Below are positions 33,450 to 44,260 of a DNA stretch of 64,000 nucleotides, piece by piece (position 1 is the first letter of the stretch; the number at the start of each line of letters is the position of its first letter). The stretch is taken from positions 22,423,501 through 22,487,500 of the forward strand of contig NC_084932.1 of NCBI RefSeq assembly GCF_958298935.1. Reading direction: 5' to 3'. The notes beneath the pieces are model-generated. The model was given only the letters and a program-made list of their open reading frames with translations. It did no database searches and was not told the DNA's origin. This DNA comes from Phragmites australis (lineage: Eukaryota; Streptophyta; Magnoliopsida; Poales; Poaceae). A program made the position numbers and the translations under genes.

Positions 33450-34594
33450 GTTTACATGGCCTCTAGCAACATTCTGCTTTGCTTGATTCTGGGGCTGATT
33501 CCTATTGCGGTTCTACTGGTTTGCACCTTGGATGGGTGGCTGATTTGGAAGCTTTTGAGGGAATTGGAAAGCAAAATATCCCTCTACTCCACAATGGAAA
33601 CAAGGTTTTCCTTTTGCGGAGGCTTAAGTGTTGTTGCTCGTGTTGTTGTTCCTTTAAGAGATTTGATTTGAAGTATGGGGCACTTGATAGTTGGAGTGTT
33701 GATATAGTCCTGCATTCCTGGAAGAGTTTTGATTTGTAGACTGGGTCCTAGGCTAATTGTATTGTTGACCAGAACGATTCATAGATCCAGACTAAGAAGA
33801 GTCATAACAGGGCCTGGTGTTGCTTTTTGACTAACCTAGGCGGTCCATCTTGCGCTTGTCCTCAATCTTGTTTCTCTTGTGCTCTAAGTTAAGAGCACGA
33901 TCTACAAGGGCTTGGAAGTTCTTGAAGTCACGAGAAGCCAGAGAATACTGTAGTCCATCATTCGGTCCTTCCAAGAAACAGTCTTGCTTTTTCTTATCGG
34001 TATCCACATCTTCTGGTGCATACCAGGATAGCTAAGTGAAGTGAATCTAGTGCTATACTCATTCACAGTCATTCCTCCTTGCTTGAGTGCTAGGACTTCC
34101 TTTCTATTGATCTTGATAGCTCCTTGGGGTACATTATGAGCATGGAAAGCATTCTTGAACTCCTTCCAGTTGATGCTATTAGGTTCTTAATGAGCTGCGA
34201 CATAGGCGTCCCACCAGTCAGCGGCAGGTCCCATCAGCTGATGTGAAGTGAACAAGACTTTCTCCTTGATGTTGCACTAAGCGATTGAAAGCTTCTTCTC
34301 GATGACCTTGAGCTAGTCATCGACGTCCATAGGTTCAGCAGCATAAGAGAAGGTGGGCTGCTAAGTCCTTTGGAATTTTCCAAGCTTGTCACAGGGTTGC
34401 TGTGGCGATGTAGGGGCGGCAACGATGGGATTCTGCTGCATTTGGGCCATTGTCTAGGCCAGTTCTTGTAGAATCTGAGTTTGCACTACCACAACCTGCT
34501 CAAGAGAAGGTTGCGGCGGTGAAGATGGATTGTCATTTCCTTGCCCATCACAAGCATTGCCATTAGCATTGGCGTGTTTCCTTAGGTTCACCAT
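33450..34594 (-). pseudogene. Ty3/gypsy gag with a ruined zinc knuckle
   Basis: A start codon at 34594 opens MVNLRKHANANGNACDG, typical of chromovirus gag. It is followed by a Pro-rich patch and LEQVVVVQTQILQELA. Downstream the frame is broken. The nucleocapsid motif at about 33560-33600 reads CFHCGVEGYFAFQF. Against CX2CX4HX4C the His is Tyr and the last Cys is Phe, so zinc binding would be lost. A longer in-frame start at 34684 gives a hydrophobic stretch that lies in the leader and is unlikely to be used. Confidence 0.8.
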
Positions 34595-35586
34595 CTGACA
34601 TAGAGACGAGAAGATAAGGAGAAACAGAGAAAGGTAGAACAACAGCAGCAAGAACGGACAAGATAAATAGAGATAGATACCCAACTAACTAATATGTTAC
34701 TATTATTATAAGGATGCATTCATGAAGAAGCTCTTCACAATGCATCACCCACTCAAATAAAGATCCAAATCATTACATAGCACACCACCAAACTCAACCA
34801 GCTCACTAACTAGCACACGATTTTAACCACTCATAACATCTAAAGGGGTCACCTCCTAAACAAACTCATAACTCTACTGAAGCCTTAGGGTGCTGGTGTT
34901 GGGAAATGATGGGCCTAGAGATAGGGCAGAGAACGCAGAGTCTCTTTCTCAGACTCTGAGTCAGAAGAAGAAGATTCCTAGCAGTCCGGATGATGACACT
35001 TCTTGTTGGGTAGCTCACTCTGTGCTTGAGCTATCTTGCCTCTAACATGCTACAACTCCTCGGTGGTACGGTCCATCTCACGACTTAGCTCCAAGGCTAG
35101 GGCAATGTGCTCTTCAAGGTTGGTAGTGCCTTTCGTGGGAATGAGAAGAGAGGTGATGTTGGTGAATGCACTGATGCACTGAGATTAGTGAAGACATTTG
35201 GTGAAGATCAACAACCTCGAATCCTAGACTATGAAGTATCTCCCAAAGCTTGGTGGGGAACTATCTTGCACGACGTCTATCAGAGTGGTAGACATGGCTC
35301 CAACGCTGAACACGGGGCAGTTGCGGTCTTGCAAAAGCCAAAGCACGGGTTGGGCTCAACGGTCGAGCAGGAAGATGACCACCTGTGCTCTTGCATGCAG
35401 TCAGACGGGTACGGGCTATCTACAACATTTTGAAAGGGAAAGAAAGGGTCAGTAACAGTGTTCCAACAGAATCAGCCAAGAAAAGCATAGAAAAGCCAAG
35501 ATAGAGTTTAAAAAAAATAATTTTCTTAACCAAAATAATCCTTGAAACTTGATTATTCTAGCTAGGCTCATGACCTACGGTCAACA
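34595..35586 (-). other. gypsy leader between primer-binding site and gag
   Basis: About 1 kb without conserved coding content. A plus-strand frame at 35107-35433 is open but matches nothing and runs against the element, so I treat it as chance. Confidence 0.5.
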
Positions 35587-35600
35587 TGGTTCTGATACCA
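35587..35600 (-). promoter_or_regulatory. primer-binding site, initiator Met tRNA type
   Basis: The minus strand reads TGGTATCAGAACCA, four bases after the LTR end GGTGTGACA. The first ten bases match the complement of initiator Met tRNA. Confidence 0.88.
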
Positions 35601-35604
35601 CCTC

Positions 35605-36772
35605 TGTCACACCCGGTTTTGTAAAGAGATAAAACCATATGTAAATCACATGTATATCAGGATCAAATTTCATACATGCAGTGATTTCATCAGTGTATCA
35701 CACACAATGTTATTATTACAACATTTAACTTAAACAAGATAGAAAGATATCAAAGTCTTTAACTAAAACACACTAGCAAAACACAGCGAAGCTCCCATCT
35801 TTCACATGCAACTGACCAGGGGTCAATCAGCCTAGCAATCTTCATATTCATCGATGTAATAGTGTGTTTCTCCTTCATTGCCTAGGCAACGTTTGATTTT
35901 CATTTGAGTGGAAATAGAAAGTGTGAGTATATGTCATACTCTGCAAGTGTGGAAAGTAAATGGCGTGCAAGCTTAAATAAAGGAACAAGCTGTAACAGGT
36001 TAAATTTGCATAAATACCAACTATGCTAAAACGGTCGGCGGCAAGCTCGGCCAAGAGCAACAATGGTGGGTGGCGGTGGCTCGGTGTGGGACAGAATAGA
36101 TCAAAAAGGAGGGGGGGGTGCAAACTTAAATAGATGGGGGATCAGATAGACACAGAAAGCAGCTCAGATTCGGTGAGTTCATTGAGATTCAGATGGGATA
36201 CGACAGCAGCGGGCATGTTCGACTATGACACGCGGTGGCGCAATGCGATGAAGAAGGTGACGGCTTCGCGGGTGTTACACGAGGGCGGTGGCGGGTTCAA
36301 TCAGGCAGTGCAGGACGGCTGGGCCAAGCCTTCAGCTAGCCCAGGCGGGGAGAGGGCACGGAGATATGCCGGGAAGCGGCCCAAATGGAAGGAAAGGTGG
36401 AGGCCAGAAGTGGAGGAAGAATGGGCTGTTCCGAGAGAGAACAAAAGAAATGGGCCGAAAGAAAAAGGAATCAAAAGAGAAAAGGAAAGGGATGGGGCCC
36501 AAAGAGAGAAAAGATATTTTCTTTTAAGAAAGTATTTTTCAAACTTTTTTGAAATTCTAAAGGGCACACCACGGTGTTTCAAAAGTTATATTTTTCACAC
36601 AATAATACCGTAATGTCTATTTCCAGCATGAATGCATTCAACCAACATATAACCTATGGCCAAATTAAATTTTATTATAGAAAATAGGTCTTAACCTATT
36701 CTATTTATTTAAACCCTAATTAAATTTTAGGTAAATTTTTAGAAAATAAGAAATCAAAACTAGGGTGTTACA
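35605..36772 (-). repeat. 5' LTR of the minus-strand gypsy element (1168 bp)
   Basis: On the minus strand it starts TGTAACACCCTAG and ends CCGGGTGTGACA, forming a good TGTAACACC/GGTGTGACA inverted pair. A plus-strand open frame of 159 codons (36134-36613) lies inside a GC-rich part of the LTR and is not a gene. Confidence 0.88.
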
Positions 36773-37750
36773 ACCTATATCATCACAAGATACACCTTCT
36801 CCTTGGGAGCCATTAGATTCATCAAACTCCACATCACATGTTTCCTCAATAAAACTGGTGGCATTGTTAAAATACTCAATATGCTTTAGAGTTAGATGCA
36901 TAACCAACAAGAAAATTAATATCACAACGACCCTCAAACTTTCCTATGCGTTCTCTTTCTTGAAAATAAAACACTTACACCTGAATACCCGGAAGTAGGA
37001 GATATTGGGTTTCCTCCCAATGAGAAGCTCGTATGACGTCTTCTTCATTAGTTGGTGGAGATACATTGGATTGGATGTATGACACGCTGTGTTGATTGCT
37101 TCTGCCCAAAACTTATTCGGCGTACCATATTCATCCAACATAGCTCTTGCAAGCGTGATCAATGTCTGGTTCTTTCTCTCCACAATGCTATTTTGTTGAG
37201 GGGCATAGGTAATGAGAATTCATGCCTAATGCATCTATCATCACAAAATTCGTCAACTTGACTGTTCTTGAACTCCATCCTATTGTCACTTTGGATCTTC
37301 ACAATTGTGGCCTCAAATTCATTTTGAGCCCACTTTGCCAACTTTTTCAAGATCCTAACAGTCTTTCTCTTGTCATCTAAAAAGAACGTCCAAATGTATA
37401 TCGTATAATCATCAACAATGACAAAGCAATAGATATTACCACCAAAACTTTTGTAAGTAGTTGGTCCAAAGAGATCCATATGAAGTAGCTCCAAGGGTCT
37501 TAATGTTGACATCATGGATTTATATGGATGAGAAGTTGCAACTTGCTTCCCCACTTTGCAATCACTACACAAGTTGTCTTTCTCGAATACCACGTCTTTC
37601 AAACTAACCACCATTCTATTTTTAAACACTTTCTTGAGTTGACTCATTCCAATGTGAGCAAGTCAACGATGCCAAAGTCAACCATGGATGTCTTAGTGAA
37701 GAGGCATGTAGTAAAGCTAGCTTCATTAGAGGAAAAATCTACAAGATATA
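36773..37750 (-). pseudogene. second Copia lineage: integrase, degenerate
   Basis: The part at 37647-37159 reads LCSDCKVGKQVATSHP (CC of the zinc module), LLHMDLFGP and VIVDDYTIYIWTFF with the first Asp. KIQSDNRMEFKN follows with the second Asp (Gly after Asn replaced by Arg). The part at 37183-36944 continues with MERKNQTLITLARAMLDE and TSYELLIGRKPNISYFRVFR in another frame. The Glu of the expected VAER motif falls at the frameshift, where the sequence reads ALWRERTRH in one frame. The preceding HHCC part is at 37986-37726. Everything after the linker (36773-36943) was cut off by the gypsy LTR. Confidence 0.88.
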
Positions 37751-38104
37751 TATGTCCATGTCTGATATATATGTCCATGTCTAACACCTTTACAAATTAG
37801 ATCATTGTGCTTCTTGCAAGTTATGACAACATCAACATCAATATCACTAAACAAGCATGTGAAGCCTAAATTATATAGTTGAGTTATGAAAAGCAAATTA
37901 AAACTAAGAGATTCAACTAAAAGAACATTAGAGATAGAAAGATCATTGGATATTGCCACCTTACCCAAACATATCACATTCACCATAGAATTATCACCAA
38001 AAGTGAGGTGAACGTCTTTACATTACCAACCATATATTGTGTTTATCCACTATCAAGCACTCAATGCTTGCCACTGGCTTTGTAGTTTACCTACACATAA
38101 TAGA

Positions 38105-38261
38105 TCAAGTTTGTTGTTTAGGACTTGTCAAATTTCTTTGAGCAAAATTTTTTCTTCTTGGGATCATAGTGTAGTCCTTCTTGCCCAATTTGGATATCAT
38201 TCTTGTAGTTCTTCTCATGAGGAGGGAAAGCTCGGTGTCAGAGTCATCATTATCGTCGTCG

Positions 38262-38292
<31 letters not shown>

Positions 38293-39012
38293 AGCTTTCA
38301 CTTGATGATGGGAGGTTCATCATCATGTTCTTCTTGTCAACCATGTTGGCTTTGAGAGCAAGATTCTTCTTGGATGAGGACTCTTGGTCTTCAAACAAGA
38401 ATATCTCATGAGAACAAATCTTCCCAATGGCATCGGTGACAGTCATGTCATTGATATGCCTTTAATGAAGAAGAGAGATGATGATGTTGTATAGCGGTTT
38501 GGGAAGCACCATCAAGATCCTACAAATAATATCTCCTTGAGACAATTAAGTTCAAGAGAATTGATCTCTTCGACAAGCACATTCATGCGAGAGTACATAT
38601 CATTGCATAACTCATTTGGAAGCATCTTGAATTGATTGAGAGCATTCATAAGCACATGATACCTTTCCTCACAAGTTCTTCTAGAACCTTCATGGATTTC
38701 ACAAAGAGTTGTTCAAATTTCATGAACTAGTTCCTTGCTCCTAACCCTAGAGAAAACCTCTTCACTAATTACCTCAAATATAGTATTTTTAGTCTTAGCA
38801 TTCTACCTAACTTGTTGTTCGGAAAAAGGTAGATCAAACCAATAGAGGTGGCTAGCCAAACTTCAGGGGAAATAGCCTTGAGATAGCTTTCCATTTGAAC
38901 TTTACAATATGCAAAGTTTCTTCCCTCGAATCTTGGCATGCTACCACCATTCCCAGGGGTAATTTTCTCAAGGATGTTAAGCCTATCACGAGCACGAGGC
39001 TCTTATAACAAT
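38105..39012 (-). pseudogene. second Copia lineage: gag region with poly-Asp tract
   Basis: The frame 38446-38105 reads SSKKNLALKANMVDKK, then a run of 13 Asp with one more Asp pair, then LMRRTTRMISKLGKK. The Asp run is encoded by a (GAT)n microsatellite at about 38245-38290. Lys-rich flanks followed by an acidic tract occur in gag of long-LTR Copia elements. Upstream gag to 39012 is full of stops. The zinc knuckle could not be located. Confidence 0.6.
38999..39011 (-). promoter_or_regulatory. degenerate primer-binding site, second Copia
   Basis: The minus strand TTGTTATAAGAGC follows the LTR end. It resembles TGGTATCAGAGC with three changes. Confidence 0.5.
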
Positions 39013-40617
39013 TGAAAGGATTGAATGGCCCAAGAAGGGGGGTGAACTGGGCTCTAAAAAGAAATGCTTTAACCAAGAACTACAACATGTAGCAACCTTA
39101 TCCTAGAAGTAATATAAAACTACTCTAACAAACTAGAGCAATGCAACTACACAAGCAAACACATACACTAATCAAATTAAGGAATTAAAAGCTTGCATGA
39201 AGAATACTCAAAGTAAATGCGGGAAAGGAAATAGATGGACTAGAGAACACCGAATTTTTTCCTGAGTTATCGAGGAGTTGGCACTCCCTCTTAGTCCTCG
39301 TTGGAGCATCCACCGAGAATATAGCTCCCTCTTGAGTCTTGTGCTCCCACATGATTGCCACTTCTCCATCTTTGGATTGGTTGGCATCGAACCAAGCACA
39401 TCGCTTTTTCCGGGACTCCCACAAGAACTCCAAGATCTCACCGAGACACCTCCAATCACCAAAGACCGGATAGGACTTGCCAACCACCAAGAGTAACAAA
39501 TCAATAGCTTTACTTATCCAAGATCAAGTCTAAACTATAGCTAGACATACACTTGATACTCTTGAAGCACAAATGACGTCCTTAATCTTCAATTAGGGAC
39601 ATAGAAATCAATTCAAGTGCTCTTTCTTGCTTCTTGATGGCGCACACACTGTATGAACTCCTCTAGGTCACAAGAGAGAGGAATGAAACCGAGTGGGGAG
39701 GTAATTATAGGCTAGAGGTCTAAATCTAGCTGTTGTCCAACTACCCCATTTTTCTATGAATGCCGGATGATATGGCATGCACTAACTTACACATTCTGGA
39801 ACATCCGACATGTATCCTTTTCAACCACTCCCGACTGTTAGGTGTTAATTAGCAGTTAAACCTGTTAAATACTCCGACGAAGCCTCCAGGCACACGCCGG
39901 ATCATCCGGAATGTAGAAGCACTAAATCTTGACTTCAAAATTCTTCTATGCAAGAAATATTTCGGTGAATATTCTAGTGTACACGTCGGACCATCCGTGG
40001 TGCATATTCATCAAACACCCTGCTGAAACCCGTTTTGCAAGAAATGCTTTGGCGTAGCCTCTCATGAATGCTAGAACATCCAGCATGGACTTCAAACAAA
40101 AAGTGCTAGGCCACCACACAAAAATACGCCGGTGTTCATAAGTATTATATCGCCGGACCATCCGGTGTACTTAAGATCTTTTTGCCTTGATCCAAGAAAT
40201 ATTCCGGTGTGTTCATCTATGGTAGCATCGAACTATCCAGTGGACTAAAATTTTTTTGAGCTTGTCCAATTCAAGTACTCTTGAGCTCTAGCTTCTCGAC
40301 ATCTTAACTATTGACTTCTTTGAGCTACCTAGTGCTATATGCTATAAATTCACAAGTGTACATCCAATATTATCTAGACTTAACTATGTCAAGTTACAAC
40401 TCTTAGTCCCTTTTATAGTACGGTTCGAAGATAAAGAAAAGAGACATAAACTACTCTAAATATCCTTCATCTCATCGTGACACTTAGAACTAGAAGATCC
40501 TTAATCATGATGTAATTGTCCTTTGATCGTCCATTATATCACCTTAGGGACTAAGAAACCCACTCATTATTGTGAATTAAATTTTTGATATCATTCAAAA
40601 AACACATGTTAGTCACA
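39013..40617 (-). repeat. 5' LTR of the second Copia (about 1.6 kb)
   Basis: On the minus strand the proposed LTR starts TGTGACTAACATGTG (40617) and ends GCCATTCAATCCTTTCA (39013). Its U3 contains CGCCGGACCATCCGGTG (40151-40167) and related near-palindromes near 39893 and 39965. It does not align with the LTR of the first Copia. No TATA box stands out. Confidence 0.65.
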
Positions 40618-42310
40618 ATGATATGATTATTATTAATCACTGAAACACTTACCACTTACCTGGGAGCCTAGATGCTACAAGTGTGAACCGTCATACTTAC
40701 TCTTACCTTTAGCTATCTTTTGCAGCACGTGACTAGCGGACTAAATCTTGTGGGGAAGGGAAGCAACTAGGCATTAGCAAGTATCTTAGTTTAACTATAT
40801 GTATTTCGCTCCTTTGTAAATGTTCTGAAAATAAAGGAAAATTTTGGTTGTCATCCACTTCTCATATGTGTTTAATTTAGCCTTACACACTTATAAGTTA
40901 ACATTTATAACTGTGTGGTGATTGTCGTGTCTAGACCATGGTTGGAGGGATGATAGTTGGAGTGGTTGTTGGTGGGAAACCTATAACAGGCAATACCTTA
41001 GCTTTCTTATATCTACATTGTCGTCTTAGTTTTGGTGGGATCATGGGTAGTACTGCTTAGCCATGCTTGGGAAAACACTTGATTTAATAATCTTGATAAT
41101 GGTCTTATGCAACAAGATAAAATTATGTTTTTAGCAATGTGGAATGGGAAATTGAGCAATAGGTTGGGTTGGCTACCAGGGGCAGGTGGACGGTAGGCTT
41201 ACTCAATTCAATAAGGACCGGTTCATGGTGCGATGGGACTAAGCTTTATAGTACAACCATAAGGCTGCTATGGAATAGGCCTGACCCATTAATTAGTTCT
41301 CTTCCAATATAGTGTAGACCACACAGGTGAATGGGGAATTGATGAGACTTCCTTGGAACCGTAAAGCGCAAGAGGGGACTTCTGTTGTTAAGTATATGTG
41401 TGTCACTTCGGCAGTAAAACCTCAGCGGGTAGACATTTGTTGGGAGAAGACTTTATAAAGGCCTTACAATGAGAATCCTAGCCGCACACCTCGAAAATGT
41501 GTAAGTGTTTGCGCGACACGGGCGTAACGGATGATCACGTCTTGTGGGTAAAATGTACCACCTCTACAGAGTGTAAAACTAATATATCAGTCGTGCTCAC
41601 GGTCATGAGCAACGAGGAATGCCACACATGATTAGAATATTTTGGAAATGTTTGAAAAACTTTGGGTTGGTGGTTTATTCATGGTTGGAACCATGTTTGA
41701 GGTGGTCAACTATGATTGAGGTCAAGAGGGTCAACTCTTGAGGTTATATAATTTTAGTCATTTACTATTGCTTTTATAAAATAGTTTTATTAAATTATGT
41801 CTTTATGCAAATAAGCCCCTGTAAGCTTTATTATTGTGATTGCCTTCATATCATTATTTTATCATAACTTGCAGAGTACGAGATATATTCACACTTGCTA
41901 TAACCATACTGCTCAGACGGAGAAAAATCTTAAGATTACTTTGAGGATGAAGAATTCTAAGGTGGTGCTCTTTATAGACTTGCCTATGGGAGATGAGGAT
42001 AAGAAGACTGTGCTAGCCGCGGTATTTGTTTGCTTTTTGACTCTTGGAGGTTCTCTCTACAAGAACAACTTTTCATGTTAAGTTAATGACATCGTGGTTT
42101 GTTATCATCTATGAAGTCTCTATGTATTGAGATTAATTCCTTACTCAATATATGGGAAGGGTATCGGTCTGTTTTTGGACCGGTCCCAAGTCCCAACAAT
42201 ATAAGACTTAGTGCTAACCGTGAATAATTAAGATGAGAATTCTCCAAATATTCTACTCTTTTATGGTATTTGCTTAATTTCAATCCTCCCTGCACTTAGC
42301 CCTCCTTGTG
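40618..42310. other. unclassified retroelement debris
   Basis: No gene is supported. Near 41870-41910, ACTTGCAGAGTACGAGATAT resembles a segment of the gypsy LTR at 35605-36772 in the opposite orientation, so part of this is LTR-derived. A frame at 41836-42081 (81 codons) overlaps that segment and has no recognisable domain. Confidence 0.4.
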
Positions 42311-42350
42311 CCTGGCCAGCTATCCTTGCACCCCTCACCCAGGCGCGTCA

Positions 42351-42590
42351 CCATGGCCGACAACCCCATAACCCCTGTTTCCACCCTCTCCACTATCAAC
42401 GGCCGTACCCACATCCCCTTTGTCCTCAAGCTCCATCTACTAAACTACACTAGGGGGCACATACTCTTTCTCATTCTTGGTGGCAAGTTCGGCACCAAGA
42501 GCCATGCTGATGGCTCTCCCTAGCCTACCAATGACACAACTTGGGAGTCACCGGACTATGCTATCATCTCCTTTAAGAATGGCAATAGAT
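42351..42590 (+). pseudogene. Copia gag N-terminus fragment
   Basis: The ATG at 42351 gives MADNPITPVSTLSTINGRTH, then LKLHLLNYTRGHILF and GGKFGTKSHADGSP, a stop, then PTNDTTWESPDYAIISF. The order and spacing match the N-terminal gag domain of Copia elements (NY..W...F, GKFGL.DHLDGT, Y.I.SW). The conserved Trp after NYT and other positions are changed, and a stop follows residue 56. Sequence after about 42590 is unrelated, so this is an isolated fragment. Confidence 0.7.
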
Positions 42591-42599
42591 TAGATCGGA

Positions 42600-43698
42600 T
42601 ACGGATGGAGCATATTCGTGCCCGCCCTGCTGCCCAAATGTTGTTACCTAACTTGTACCCGTATATGCTGATGGATGAAAATTCAGACACATGCCCATAT
42701 CCGTCGAACATCCAAAACCCGTTACTGCTCCATAGTCAGGACCCGTGTGTTGCCCGCAGGTTTTCCTAGTCTCCCATAGTCAGAAGTTAGGCCCTCCTAA
42801 TTTTTTCCGTATACCCGCCTGGTGCCACAAAGAAATAGAGCCGTTACCCGTTACTGCTCCACTCTTTTTTTTTTTTTTTTTTTTTGAGTCGATCACTCTG
42901 CAGCCTCTGCTCCTCCTTGGCTTCAACGAGCTACTCCTAGCTCCTTCCTGTAAAAAGAAAAGAACCCAATGGAACTGAAGAGCAGACAACCAATATAATC
43001 GCGTGCTTGGTTCCATCGCCCAACTAGTCTCCTCTTTCATCTCCCCTTCCTCTCATCTTCTTCTTCCAAACCGCAAGTACCTGAAATCCGCACGGCAAAG
43101 ATAATAGCAGAGAGATTAAAAGAAATGCAGGAATTTCCTGGGAACATGCGAAAAACAAAACATAATCTCCTCGGTATCTTGCATATCAACATTAAGCTCT
43201 ACGGAATCCTGAATTCGCCTCACTTCCTTGCACAGAGCATAAATTTGAGACTTTTTTCAATGAAGTCCAGTGTTCTGCCAGAGGGGAAAATCATCGAACA
43301 GCTATGGTGCAGGGCTGAAAAGAAGCACACATAAGAAAAGCCACAGTGAATCATCCTAGAGCACGCGATGGCCGTATCACCATCGTCGCAACTGGGCTCC
43401 GTCTCAGACAGAGTCCAGCACGGCTCCGTCACTGGACCTCTCCTAAGCCCCCGTGCACACTGCCGCCGCGAAGCCCATACGAACGGCGGGCGGAACGTGC
43501 GGTAGCAGCAGCGTAGGGAATCGGAAGACGGCCAACGGAGGCAGGGCGCGGCGGGGGAGACGGGAGAAGAGGGGCTGGGCCCACGCAACAGCTACAGGAG
43601 GGAGTGCGGGGGGGGGGGGGGGGACGACGCTGCTCGGATCCGCCGGCAAGACGCGGAGGCGTACGTGGGTTTAGGCGGGCCGGATCATCGGGGTGTGA
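42600..43698. other. intergenic stretch with T21 run and GC-rich island
   Basis: A run of about 21 T lies at 42864-42884. From about 43360 to 43690 the sequence is strongly GC- and CpG-rich with a G14-16 run at about 43606-43622. It ends directly at the MULE insertion point. Two minus-strand Pro/Ala-rich open frames (43588-43220 and 43649-43443) cross it but show no domain. It could be the 5' exon or promoter of a host gene; I cannot identify one. Confidence 0.4.
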
Positions 43699-43706
43699 GG
43701 AGAGTC

Positions 43707-43970
43707 GGCAAAAATACGAATTTGTATAATATATGTGAGTGTATTTAATAAAATAGATATTTTTTATTTACGATTTTAGCACTGTATTCAGCGTACGGTG
43801 TGTCAAAAATAGTTTTTAGGGACACGGTGTACCGAAAAAGATATTTTCGGCACACCGTGCACCGAATATACTGTATTCGGCACACGGTGTGCCGAAAATC
43901 ACCTGTATTTCGGCATACCGTGTACCGAAAATCACGTGTATTCGGTACATGGTGTGCCAAAATATATGTT
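43707..43970 (+). repeat. left terminal inverted repeat of the MULE
   Basis: Pairs with 50841-50475. The outer ~110 bp (GGCAAAAATACGAATTTG..TTTAATAAAATAGATA..TACGATTTTAGCAC) is followed by five to six CGGCACACGGTGTGCCG-like units with decayed copies (GTGTACCGAAAA). It is about 100 bp shorter than the right end because it has fewer internal units. Confidence 0.92.
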
Positions 43971-44260
43971 TTTTTTGCCATGCGACCGATTCGATTTCAT
44001 GTTATAGGTATTTTGTTATTTCATGTAATTGACAATTTTCAAATAAAATTAAAACGAGTTGTTAATTTAACAGTCATTTTATCTCAGTGATTTGGCTCTT
44101 CATTTTATGCAACGGTGTGTTGTTATTTCATGTAATTAGTAACTCTGAACAAAATTAGAATTTAGTCACTAATTTAACTGGACATTTCATAATGCATGAG
44201 TAAGAAAGCATATAGTCTCTAAGGCGACGGGCAGTCTTAACACTTGTATTATTGATCATC

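Larger units (their letters stand above)
31620..36772 (-). mobile_element. chromovirus-like Ty3/gypsy element, minus strand, lacking integrase and 3' LTR
   Basis: Reading the minus strand: 5' LTR (36772-35605), Met-tRNA primer-binding site, leader, gag, protease, reverse transcriptase and RNase H, ending at about 31620. The integrase, purine tract and 3' LTR are missing. PBS type and gag start resemble Tekay/Del-like chromoviruses. The LTR end cuts into a Copia element at 36773, so it inserted after that Copia. Confidence 0.9.

Noticed and set aside
36134..36613. 159-codon plus-strand open frame
   Set aside because: Lies entirely within the gypsy 5' LTR (35605-36772), has no domain, and composition is explained by GC-rich U3 sequence.
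42864..42884. T21 run as a LINE or SINE poly-A tail (minus strand)
   Set aside because: No LINE reverse transcriptase, target duplication or Pol III boxes were found next to it.
43220..43649. Pro/Ala-rich minus-strand frames as a host gene
   Set aside because: No recognisable domain, overlapping in two frames; explained by GC-rich composition. Kept only as a possible promoter or 5' exon.
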